A stretch of DNA of 7,624 bases from an uncultured Lachnoanaerobaculum sp. (GCA_938041725.1 CALISX010000119.1:1-7624), one strand, 5' to 3'. Shown: positions 1 through 5,548, numbered from the stretch's first letter. Translations and numbers: made by a program. Notes: generated from the letters alone by a model not told the origin.

Positions 1-23
1 AAGAACTTAGAAAGGGGAAATAT

Positions 24-1043
24 ATGGAGGGGAAATTCAGGCCTGTTATTGCTGTCACCATGGGGGATCCGGCAGGCATAGGGCCGGAAATCTGTGTTGG
101 AACTGTGTTGGATCCAGGGATTTATGAGGTTTGCAGGCCATTTATCATCGGAAGCATTTCCATGCTGAAACGGGCAGCCGAAATTTTAAAGAAGGATTTG
201 AAGTATCATAGAATTTCTGATCCCGCAGAAGCCAAATATGAATTTGGCACGGTGGATGTGCTGGAAACAGGAGAGTATGATACGGATTCCATCCAATGGG
301 GAGAGGTGCAAAGGCTGGCGGGTCAGATGTCCGTGGATTTTATTATGAAATCCATTGAGCTGGGGCTGGCAAAAAAAGTGGATGCAGTTTCCACTGCTCC
401 CATTCATAAAAGGGCCATTAAGCTGGTGGGGATTACCCAGCCGGGACATACGGAAATGTACCAGGATTTCACCAATTCCATGTTTCCCTGCCATAAGCTG
501 CGGGTGTTCTTTGTCAGCCGCCATATGTCTTTGGCGGATGCCTGTAAATATGCCACCAAAGAAAGGGTGCTGGAGAATGTGATCAACATTGACAAGGAGC
601 TGCGGAGGGTGGGGCTGGAAAATCCCTTGATTGCTGTGGCCGCATTAAATCCCCATGGAGGGGACAATGGGCTTTTTGGTACAGAGGAAATTACAGATCT
701 GATTCCTGCAGTGGAAGCAGCCAGGGAGCGGGGCATCAACTGCATCGGGCCCGTTCCTGCAGATTCTGTATTCCATATCGGGAAATCTGGAAAGTACGCT
801 GCTATTTTATCCCTGTACCATGACCAGGGACATATCGCCTGTAAAACCTTGGATTTCGAAAAATCCGTTACCCTTACCTTTGGGCTTCCCTTTATCCGCA
901 GCTCCGTGGACCATGGAACTGCCTTTGATATTGCAGGAAAGGGAATTGCAGGCTATATGGGTTTGATTGAATCCACCAAGGTAGTATCAGAATATGCAGC
1001 TTTAGCCGCCCACTGCCGGCTGGGGAGACCTATGAAAAAGTAA
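24..1043 (+). CDS. pdxA: PdxA-family 4-hydroxythreonine-4-phosphate / 4-phospho-D-threonate dehydrogenase
   Basis: This is a cytoplasmic, metal- and NAD-dependent oxidative decarboxylase of the PdxA family. Visible motifs are VTMGDPAGIGPEI (residues 11-23), TAPIHK (125-129 region), GHTEM (141-145), LNPHGGDNGLFG (209-219), YHDQGH (265-270) and SVDHGTAFDIAGKGIA (294-309). The three metal-binding histidines expected for the family are His142, His211 and His266. The LNPHGG-NGLFG version looks more like the PdxA2 branch, which oxidises 4-phospho-D-threonate or 4-phospho-D-erythronate to DHAP and CO2, than the vitamin B6 enzyme; this is inference, and B6 synthesis cannot be excluded. The start ATG has an AGGGG ribosome site about 6 nt upstream. 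The length of 339 aa is near the family norm, but the last ~11 residues (AHCRLGRPMKK) look foreign and overlap a relic frame described separately. An acid-sugar kinase (DUF1537) would be the expected left neighbour, outside the window. Confidence 0.93.
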   Translation: MEGKFRPVIAVTMGDPAGIGPEICVGTVLDPGIYEVCRPFIIGSISMLKRAAEILKKDLKYHRISDPAEAKYEFGTVDVLETGEYDTDSIQWGEVQRLAGQMSVDFIMKSIELGLAKKVDAVSTAPIHKRAIKLVGITQPGHTEMYQDFTNSMFPCHKLRVFFVSRHMSLADACKYATKERVLENVINIDKELRRVGLENPLIAVAALNPHGGDNGLFGTEEITDLIPAVEAARERGINCIGPVPADSVFHIGKSGKYAAILSLYHDQGHIACKTLDFEKSVTLTFGLPFIRSSVDHGTAFDIAGKGIAGYMGLIESTKVVSEYAALAAHCRLGRPMKK

Positions 1044-1201
1044 GTGAGACCGCAAAGGCTTTGAGGGATATAGATGTGGTTTTTGGACCAGCAGGTTTCT
1101 TAGGCATTACTCCCTTTGTATTCATTGCTGCTATCACCAGCTCCAACGGGATTTTGTATATTTCCCTTTCTCCTCAGTTTGCGAATGCTCCAGATACTTA
1201 A
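1013..1201 (+). pseudogene. Coding relic fused to the 3' end of pdxA, possibly the tail of a condensation-type acyltransferase
   Basis: A frame shifted relative to pdxA is open from 971 to the TAA at 1199-1201. From about 1013 it reads like real protein: LPAGETYEKVSETAK, then a hydrophobic stretch ending ITSSNGILYISLSPQF. It has no ATG start and no ribosome site, and its first ~10 codons overlap the odd C-terminal tail of pdxA. The SNG-LYISLS-QF ending faintly resembles the last beta strands of condensation or alcohol-acetyltransferase domains, where NG-L-(L/F)(T/S)-(S/T) patterns are common; that assignment is weak. The simplest reading is a deletion that joined the pdxA 3' end to the 3' end of another gene near position 1010. 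No function is expected. It fills most of the pdxA-isomerase gap. Confidence 0.45.
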
Positions 1202-1220
1202 CCAATCTTGCCAGGATTAG

Positions 1221-1229
1221 TGTTATAAT
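1221..1229 (+). promoter_or_regulatory. Extended -10 promoter candidate for the isomerase gene
   Basis: The sequence TGTTATAAT is a perfect TATAAT -10 box (1224-1229) with the TG-N extension at 1221-1222. No good -35 lies 16-18 nt upstream; the TTGCCA at 1208-1213 is only 10 nt away and is too close. Extended -10 promoters can work without a -35. Transcription would start near 1236 and give a leader of about 88 nt that carries the left copy of the flanking hairpin repeat. Confidence 0.45.
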
Positions 1230-1259
1230 CGTCAGAAGGATGCGGCTGAGAATCGGGTC

Positions 1260-1302
1260 AGGTAGGGAAAAGCCAAGGCCTTATGCCGGATGCTTTCCAG
1301 TG
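1260..1302 (+). repeat. Left copy of a hairpin repeat flanking the isomerase gene
   Basis: It begins AGGTAGGGAA and ends ATGCTTTCCAGTG. The arms GGAAAAGC (1266-1273) and GCTTTCC (1292-1298) pair over 7 bp with one bulged A, and an inner GGC/GCC stem (1277-1279 with 1285-1287) is possible. A shorter, diverged copy lies just after the isomerase gene at 1759-1791. The copy ends about 9 nt before the ribosome site of the isomerase gene, so it would sit in its 5' untranslated region. Confidence 0.55.
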
Positions 1303-1323
1303 AATAGAAAAGGAGAAGAGAAA

Positions 1324-1764
1324 ATGAAAATTGCAATCGGATGCGATCCCAATGCCCAGGAGGCAAAGGAGGAGATGATCGCATTTATTCAAAGCAGGAA
1401 GCTGGGAGAGGTAAGGGATTTTGGCAGCGAAGATCCCATTTATGCCAATGTGGCAGTCAAGGTGGGGGAAGCTGTGGCTGCCGGAGAATTTGACCGGGGG
1501 ATTTTAATCTGCGGAACCGGCATCGGGGTATCCATTGCTGCCAATAAAGTAAAGGGAGCCTACGCCGCCTTGCTCTCTGATGTGTACTCTGCCAAACGGG
1601 CACGCCTTAGCAATGATGCCAATATTGCCTGCTTCGGGGCTTTCACCATCGGCAGCAAGCTAAGAGAGGAACTGGCAGAGGCCTTCCTTACCAATGAGTT
1701 TGAACCCGGCTGCTCCTCCCAGCCCAAGGTGGATGCTTTTGTAAAATACGATAAAGAGAGGTAG
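1324..1764 (+). CDS. RpiB/LacA/LacB-family sugar-phosphate isomerase
   Basis: The 146-aa product is a cytoplasmic aldose-ketose isomerase by family. It shows the fold-defining N-terminus MKIAIGCD, the Y40A41 of the usual D-Y-P-x-Y-A region, and the active-site segment GILICGTGIGVSIAANK (59-75), with Cys63 as the expected catalytic base and the Thr65-Gly66 anion hole. DVYSAKRARLSNDANI (86-101) aligns with the RpiB motif before the last helix. The start at 1324 is chosen over an in-frame ATG at 1240 because AGGAG (1311-1315) lies 8 nt upstream of it and the family N-terminus starts here. Several residues typical of ribose-5-phosphate isomerase B are changed: the His after CD is Pro9, the ring-opening His is Ser96, and a C-terminal phosphate-binding Arg is Cys130. 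Ribose 5-phosphate is therefore doubtful as substrate. A tetrulose phosphate in acid-sugar catabolism, next to PdxA, is one possibility. Confidence 0.9.
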   Translation: MKIAIGCDPNAQEAKEEMIAFIQSRKLGEVRDFGSEDPIYANVAVKVGEAVAAGEFDRGILICGTGIGVSIAANKVKGAYAALLSDVYSAKRARLSNDANIACFGAFTIGSKLREELAEAFLTNEFEPGCSSQPKVDAFVKYDKER

Positions 1765-1791
1765 GGAAGCAAGGATTATATGCTTCCAGTG
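1759..1791 (+). repeat. Right copy of the hairpin repeat flanking the isomerase gene
   Basis: It begins AGGTAGGGAA, which includes the isomerase stop codon TAG, and ends ATGCTTCCAGTG. It forms a perfect 7-bp hairpin, GGAAGCA (1765-1771) with TGCTTCC (1781-1787), around a 9-nt loop. It matches the left copy (1260-1302) over its whole length if small gaps are allowed, including a 10-base identity at the start. Both copies keep the ability to form the stem. Confidence 0.55.
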
Positions 1792-1793
1792 TC

Positions 1794-1837
1794 TCATCCC
1801 CCGGAAATGGTGTTGTTTGGCCCTTTCTGGGGGATGA
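1794..1837 (+). other. Long stem-loop between the isomerase and WG-repeat genes
   Basis: TCATCCCCC (1794-1802) pairs with GGGGGATGA (1829-1837). The stem continues through one G-T wobble into GAAA/TTTC (1804-1807 with 1824-1827), giving 14 pairs and a 16-nt loop. It lies 6 nt after the smaller repeat hairpin. No T-run follows, so it is not a standard intrinsic terminator. It could be a transcript-end stabiliser, a weak terminator or part of a repeat element. Confidence 0.5.
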
Positions 1838-1889
1838 TTGGAGCTTTAGAGGGATAAGGACTGAAGAGAAGGGAGAGGTACAATTCTTT

Positions 1890-3107
1890 ATGAAAAAAAC
1901 AGCCCTTTTAATATTTGTTTTGCTTTTAATCTTTTCTGGCATGATGGTATCAAAGTTGATGAATAAAACAAATACGCAATGGGAGTGGGTAATCAAACCG
2001 GGCTTGCATAAAGACATATGTTTTTTAGAGGGGGATTTATTTAAAATTCATAAGAATAACGGCGAAGTTTGTATTATTGATGCAAGTACAAAATATGTTT
2101 ATGAATATCCTCTTTTTGATGATATTGATTTGGATAGAGAAAATGTGTTTATTGCCAGGCAAACCGGTTCCTCTTTCTATGTTGATAAAACCGGCAGCAG
2201 GTTGTCAGACAAAACGTATGAAGATGTAATTTCTCATAAGGATGGTTTATCAGCAGTTAAGCTTAATGGTTTATGGGGATTTATAGATGAAAGCTTTAAT
2301 CAGGTTATTGATTGTAACTTTGCACAGGTTCATTTGTTTTATGAAAACTATGCTGCAGTTATGAATGAGGACAATAAGTGGGGATTTATAGATATAGATG
2401 GAAAGGCAGCAATCGATTTTCAATATGATGAAGCAATGAATTTTCACGAGGGCCTGGCAGCTGTTAAGCAGGGGGATCAGTGGACTTTTATCAACAAAAA
2501 AGGGATGGCAGCAACCAATGCCTTTTATAATGATATTAGGGATTTTCATGAAGGTCTTGCAGCTGTAAAAAAGCAGGATCAATGGGGATATATAGACAAA
2601 AACGGTAAAGAGGTGATTGAGTGCAGATATGATGATGCACATGACTTTAGCGAAGGTCTTGCAGCTGTTGCCATTGATAATTATTTGGAGGATGGGTATA
2701 CTGCATGGGCTTACATAGATACTAAGGGAGAAGTTGTGATTCCTTTTTACTCATACAGTGCTGCAGGCGGAGTTCCTTTGATGATCGGTGAATTTCATGA
2801 TGGAAAGGCCTTTGTAACAAAAGATTTGGTATCGGTTATAGGGAAGGAGGGAGAAAATATTTTTCGGGGGGATTCCTTATTTTTTGTTTCAAAAGCAAAA
2901 TATTATAAAGATCATTCTGCAATGATCGGTTACATTTATTCAGACGCAAGCATGAAGATAAAAAAATACGGCCTTTTAAATTTAGAGGGGAAGGAAGTAT
3001 TAAAACCAGTATTTGATTACATAGAAGATATATATGGAAGATATATGATCGTTGCGGACATAGAGAATGGAACAGATATGCGTTACGGCATCGTTAGAAT
3101 AAAATAA
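1890..3107 (+). CDS. WG-repeat protein with N-terminal membrane anchor or signal sequence
   Basis: This 405-aa protein has a Lys-Lys start and a hydrophobic segment (residues 4-20, LLIFVLLLIF), so it is exported or anchored with the body outside the cell. There is no lipobox Cys. The body is built of WG (KWG) repeats, each beginning W-G-F/Y-I-D-x-x-G-K and ending Y-D-D/E-A. Copies start at about 129, 163, 197, 231, 272 and 359, with degenerate ones near 96 and 398. Three successive spacings are exactly 34 residues. Between them runs F-H/S-EGLAAVK (about 185, 219 and 253). The start has a GGGAGAGG site 11 nt upstream. WG proteins are common in Clostridia and Bacteroidetes; their role is mostly unknown, with binding of proteins or cell-surface partners suspected. 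The gene is visibly richer in A and T than both neighbours, which suggests separate origin. No function can be assigned from context. Confidence 0.88.
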   Translation: MKKTALLIFVLLLIFSGMMVSKLMNKTNTQWEWVIKPGLHKDICFLEGDLFKIHKNNGEVCIIDASTKYVYEYPLFDDIDLDRENVFIARQTGSSFYVDKTGSRLSDKTYEDVISHKDGLSAVKLNGLWGFIDESFNQVIDCNFAQVHLFYENYAAVMNEDNKWGFIDIDGKAAIDFQYDEAMNFHEGLAAVKQGDQWTFINKKGMAATNAFYNDIRDFHEGLAAVKKQDQWGYIDKNGKEVIECRYDDAHDFSEGLAAVAIDNYLEDGYTAWAYIDTKGEVVIPFYSYSAAGGVPLMIGEFHDGKAFVTKDLVSVIGKEGENIFRGDSLFFVSKAKYYKDHSAMIGYIYSDASMKIKKYGLLNLEGKEVLKPVFDYIEDIYGRYMIVADIENGTDMRYGIVRIK

Positions 3108-3224
3108 AAAATATTGCCGCTGTGTAAAAAGGCCGGACTGATAGCATTGGACCTCCAAGGTTATTATTGGCGCACCGGAGACAAAACATTGCCAAAAAAC
3201 TTTCTCCAAACCCCTAAGAAATCC

Positions 3225-3253
3225 TTGCATTCCCCCGGTTTCCGTGGTATCAT
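3225..3253 (+). promoter_or_regulatory. Promoter of the S10 ribosomal protein operon
   Basis: TTGCAT (3225-3230) and TATCAT (3248-3253) are separated by exactly 17 nt, a good sigma-A arrangement. Transcription should begin near 3260, giving a leader of about 240 nt before rpsJ. A perfect 7-bp inverted repeat, CAAAGCT (3256-3262) and AGCTTTG (3274-3280), straddles the expected start. The preceding 3108-3224 shows no gene and no convincing terminator for the WG-repeat gene. Confidence 0.65.
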
Positions 3254-3259
3254 AGCAAA

Positions 3260-3498
3260 GCTGTGACATTGATAGCTTTGAAGCGTGAGGTTGCTGGGGG
3301 TTCCCAGGGTATTCCGTGGAGCGAAGGTCATGTTGCAAAAACTGGCGACAAGTCACTGTACCAATACAGCATAGGGCGGTTTTCCTCAGGTTCTCACAGG
3401 AACTTTTTTTAAGAGGTAAAACAGGACACGCCCGGGAAAGTGTACAGTCACCGCTTGTCGAACTTTTTATAAAGTGCGAAAAGGAGGCGGCTTTTTTT
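3260..3498 (+). promoter_or_regulatory. Structured 5' leader of the S10 operon
   Basis: The leader carries a small hairpin CTGGG-GGTT-CCCAG (3294-3307) and then a long arm of nested helices: 3346-3352 with 3454-3460 (CGACAAG/CTTGTCG), 3355-3361 with 3442-3448 (ACTGTAC/GTACAGT), 3374-3378 with 3429-3433 (GGGCG/CGCCC), 3380-3387 with 3413-3421 (one unpaired T), and 3388-3393 with 3400-3405. All five are compatible with one fold. S10 operons are regulated through their leaders in several bacteria, in E. coli by L4. Autoregulation by a product of this operon is therefore plausible but not shown. The leader ends in the rpsJ ribosome site GGAGG (3483-3487). The pairings were found by eye, without energy calculation. 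Confidence 0.6.
3388..3410 (+). terminator. Attenuator-like hairpin inside the S10 leader
   Basis: AGGTTC (3388-3393) and GAACTT (3400-3405) pair with one G-T wobble around the loop TCACAG, and a T7 run (3404-3410) follows directly. This is the form of an intrinsic terminator, though with a short stem. It lies about 90 nt before rpsJ, so if active it would be an attenuator that must be bypassed for operon expression. The T-run can instead fall in an internal loop of the larger nested leader fold. Confidence 0.4.
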
Positions 3499-3816
3499 AT
3501 GGCAAATCAGGTAATGAGAATCACATTAAAGGCTTATGATCATCAGTTGGTGGACAGTAGTGCGGCAAAGATCGTAGATACTGTAAGAAAGACCGGAGCA
3601 AAGGTTTCCGGACCGGTTCCCCTTCCCACCAGAAAAGAGGTGGTAACCATTCTGAGGGCGGTTCATAAGTATAAGGATTCCAGAGAGCAGTTTGAGCAAA
3701 GAACCCATAAGAGATTGATTGATGTGATCACCCCCAGTCAAAAAACGGTGGATGCCCTTTCCCGTTTGGAGATGCCGGCCGGTGTTCATATTGACATAAA
3801 AATGAAGAGTAGATAA
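3499..3816 (+). CDS. rpsJ: 30S ribosomal protein S10 (uS10)
   Basis: The 105-aa product matches S10 in length and sequence: [12 protein letters not shown] (8-19), [10 protein letters not shown] (38-47), [17 protein letters not shown] (50-66) and RTHKRLIDV (68-76). S10 sits in the head of the 30S subunit and, as NusE, also joins the Nus antitermination complex. The ATG at 3499 is chosen because it follows GGAGG (3483-3487) and gives the family N-terminus; the open frame upstream to 3316 reads as leader RNA. The spacing from ribosome site to start is 11 nt, longer than in the other genes of the operon, and is filled with a T7 run. It is the first gene of the S10 operon. Confidence 0.98.
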   Translation: MANQVMRITLKAYDHQLVDSSAAKIVDTVRKTGAKVSGPVPLPTRKEVVTILRAVHKYKDSREQFEQRTHKRLIDVITPSQKTVDALSRLEMPAGVHIDIKMKSR

Positions 3817-3846
3817 ATCCTGCTCTAGGATGAGCGCTTTGCGCTC
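3817..3846 (+). other. Two tandem hairpins in the rpsJ-rplC gap
   Basis: ATCCT-GCTCT-AGGAT (3817-3831) begins directly after the rpsJ stop codon, and GAGCGC-TTT-GCGCTC (3832-3846) follows without a gap. No T-run follows, so they are not terminators. They may stabilise or mark processing of the polycistronic RNA. A similar pair lies in the rplW-rplB gap. Confidence 0.55.
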
Positions 3847-3875
3847 CGCTGTAGATTATAACAGGAGGAAATGAA

Positions 3876-4553
3876 ATGAAGAAGGCAATACTTGCAAAAA
3901 AAGTAGGCATGACCCAGATCTTTGGGGAAGGGGGCGTTTTGATCCCTGTAACGGTGCTCAGCGCCGGACCCTGTGTGGTTACCCAGGTGAAAACCAAGGA
4001 CAATGACGGATATGATTCCGTTCAGGTGGCATTTGGTCAGATTCGTACCAAGCTGGTGAATAAAGCCAAGGCCGGACAGTTAAACAAGGCCGGAATTGAA
4101 AAGGCAGTGATTAAAAAGGGCGAGGGACAAAGAGAGATTTATCCCGTGGGAAGATTTTTAAGGGAGTTCCGCTTTGACAATGCTGCAGAGTATTCTGTCA
4201 AGGATGAGATTAAAGCAGATGTGTTTGCACCTGGCGATAAGGTGGATGCCAGCGCAGTTTCCAAGGGAAAGGGATTCCAGGGCACCATTAAGAGATTAGG
4301 ACAGTCCAGAGGACCCATGACCCATGGTTCCAAGTTCCACCGTCACCAGGGTTCCAATGGTTCCTCCTCCGATCCCAGCCATGTATTCAAGGGAAAGGGA
4401 ATGCCTGGACACATGGGTGCCAAGAGAGTGACCACCCAGAATCTGGAAGTAGTACGGGTGGATGCAGAAAAGAATCTGATTTTGGTCAAGGGATCCGTGC
4501 CCGGTTCCAAGAAGGCACTTATTACATTAAAAGAAGCGGTTAAGGCTAACTAA
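3876..4553 (+). CDS. rplC: 50S ribosomal protein L3 (uL3)
   Basis: L3 binds 23S rRNA near the factor-binding side, is an early assembly protein and reaches the peptidyl transferase centre with its long loop. Recognisable segments are KKVGMTQIF (8-16), GFQGTIKR (133-140), [16 protein letters not shown] (145-160), [12 protein letters not shown] (170-181) and [15 protein letters not shown] (192-206). The length of 225 aa is slightly more than in E. coli. The loop where E. coli L3 carries the PrmB-methylated glutamine reads [11 protein letters not shown] here and has no Gln at that place, so that modification is not expected. AGGAGG (3863-3868) lies 7 nt before the start. An ATG at 3871 is out of frame and stops after two codons. 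Confidence 0.98.
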   Translation: MKKAILAKKVGMTQIFGEGGVLIPVTVLSAGPCVVTQVKTKDNDGYDSVQVAFGQIRTKLVNKAKAGQLNKAGIEKAVIKKGEGQREIYPVGRFLREFRFDNAAEYSVKDEIKADVFAPGDKVDASAVSKGKGFQGTIKRLGQSRGPMTHGSKFHRHQGSNGSSSDPSHVFKGKGMPGHMGAKRVTTQNLEVVRVDAEKNLILVKGSVPGSKKALITLKEAVKAN

Positions 4554-4578
4554 GGCTTAAGGGAAAGGAGGAAAGCGC

Positions 4579-5199
4579 ATGGCTAATGTATCAGTATTTA
4601 ACATTGAAGGAAATGAAGTTGATAAATTGGAATTATCCGATGCTGTGTTTGGCGTAACAGTCAATGAACATTTGGTTCATATGGCAGTTGTGGCACAGCT
4701 GGCCAATAAGCGTCAGGGAACGCAGAAAGCAAAAACCCGTTCTGAAGTAAGAGGGGGAGGCCGTAAGCCCTGGAAGCAAAAGGGAACAGGACATGCCCGT
4801 CAAGGTTCCATCAGAGCACCCCAGTGGAAGGGGGGCGGTGTGGTATTTGCTCCGGTTCCCAGAGACTATACCATCCGTTTGAACAAGAAGGAAAAGAGAC
4901 TGGCTTTAAAGAGCGCTCTGACCAGCAGAGTCAATGAGAATAAGTTTGTGGTAGTGGATGATTTTGCCATGAACGAAATTAAAACCAAGAAGATGGCCCA
5001 GACCTTAGGGAATCTGAAGGTGGAGAAGGCATTGCTTGTATGCGGAGAAAATGAGAAGAATACGGTTTTATCCGCCAGAAATCTTCCCCGTGTAAAGACA
5101 GCTTCCCCCAGAACCATCAATGTGTACGATATCTTAAAGTACAATACCGTGGTGGTTTCCAGAGAAGCGGTGAAAACGATTGAGGAGGTGTATGCATAA
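4579..5199 (+). CDS. rplD: 50S ribosomal protein L4 (uL4)
   Basis: The 206-aa product is L4, a primary 23S rRNA binder whose extended loop lines the peptide exit tunnel with L22. The loop is clear: [20 protein letters not shown] (44-63), then [14 protein letters not shown] (64-77) and [12 protein letters not shown] (81-92). In E. coli L4 is also the repressor of the S10 operon, acting on the leader; whether it does so on the leader seen here is unknown. AAAGGAGG (4564-4571) lies 7 nt before the start, 25 nt after rplC. The stop overlaps the rplW start by one base (TAATG), which suggests translational coupling. Confidence 0.98.
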   Translation: MANVSVFNIEGNEVDKLELSDAVFGVTVNEHLVHMAVVAQLANKRQGTQKAKTRSEVRGGGRKPWKQKGTGHARQGSIRAPQWKGGGVVFAPVPRDYTIRLNKKEKRLALKSALTSRVNENKFVVVDDFAMNEIKTKKMAQTLGNLKVEKALLVCGENEKNTVLSARNLPRVKTASPRTINVYDILKYNTVVVSREAVKTIEEVYA

Positions 5200-5498
5200 T
5201 GGCAAACATTCAGTATTATGATGTAATCCTTAAGCCGATTATTACAGAGAAAAGCATGGCTGGTATGGCAACCAAGAAATATACCTTCCTTGTGCACACC
5301 GAGGCCAACAAGCTGATGATTAAAGAGGCTGTGGAAAAGATGTTTGACGGGGCCAAGGTGGAAAAGGTCAACACCATGAATATCCGGGGAAAGAACAAAA
5401 GACGGGGTATGACCATGGGACGCACAGCCAAGACAAAAAAGGCCATTGTGCAGCTGACAGAGGACAGCAAGGATATTGAGCTCTTCCAGGGACTGTAA
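5199..5498 (+). CDS. rplW: 50S ribosomal protein L23 (uL23)
   Basis: The 99-aa product is L23, at the tunnel exit, where trigger factor and the signal recognition particle dock. Family segments are [12 protein letters not shown] (8-19), [20 protein letters not shown] (26-45) and [14 protein letters not shown] (57-70), the last being the basic rRNA-binding loop. The start overlaps the rplD stop by one base, and its ribosome site GAGGAGG (5182-5188) lies inside the end of rplD, 10 nt from the start. Confidence 0.97.
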   Translation: MANIQYYDVILKPIITEKSMAGMATKKYTFLVHTEANKLMIKEAVEKMFDGAKVEKVNTMNIRGKNKRRGMTMGRTAKTKKAIVQLTEDSKDIELFQGL

Positions 5499-5516
5499 CC
5501 CGATAGAGCAGACTAT

Positions 5517-5548
5517 ACGGCATCCTGCCGTGATAAACGCAAAAGCGT
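5517..5548 (+). other. Two tandem hairpins in the rplW-rplB gap
   Basis: ACGGCA-TCC-TGCCGT (5517-5531) is a perfect 6-bp stem with a 3-nt loop. ACGC-AAAA-GCGT (5537-5548) is a 4-bp stem with a tetraloop, a few bases further on and just before the rplB ribosome site (AAGGAG, about 5552-5556). No T-run follows. The arrangement resembles the pair after rpsJ, but the sequences differ. Confidence 0.5.

Noticed and set aside
1208..1229. TTGCCA and TATAAT as a complete -35/-10 promoter
   Set aside because: The spacer is 10 nt, far too short; only the extended -10 reading is kept.
1240..1323. N-terminal extension of the isomerase from the ATG at 1240
   Set aside because: The start at 1324 has a well-placed ribosome site and gives the family N-terminus; the 28 extra residues look random and coincide with the hairpin repeat.
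2184..2640. Tandem repeats in the WG gene as a CRISPR-like array
   Set aside because: The period is 102 bases, in frame and degenerate at third positions, so it is a protein repeat and not a DNA array.
2271..2642. 123-codon minus-strand frame inside the WG-repeat gene with apparent repeats
   Set aside because: Its repeats (KSPLI-like) are only the antisense reading of the WG repeats.
3167..3195. TTGGC/GCCAA inverted repeat as a terminator after the WG-repeat gene
   Set aside because: It has only 5 pairs with a 19-nt loop and is followed by A residues, not a T-run, on the + strand.
3000..3356. 118-codon minus-strand frame covering the WG-gene end and the S10 promoter region
   Set aside because: It overlaps a real coding end, promoter and leader, has no convincing ribosome site, and its Cys/Gln/His-rich text looks random.
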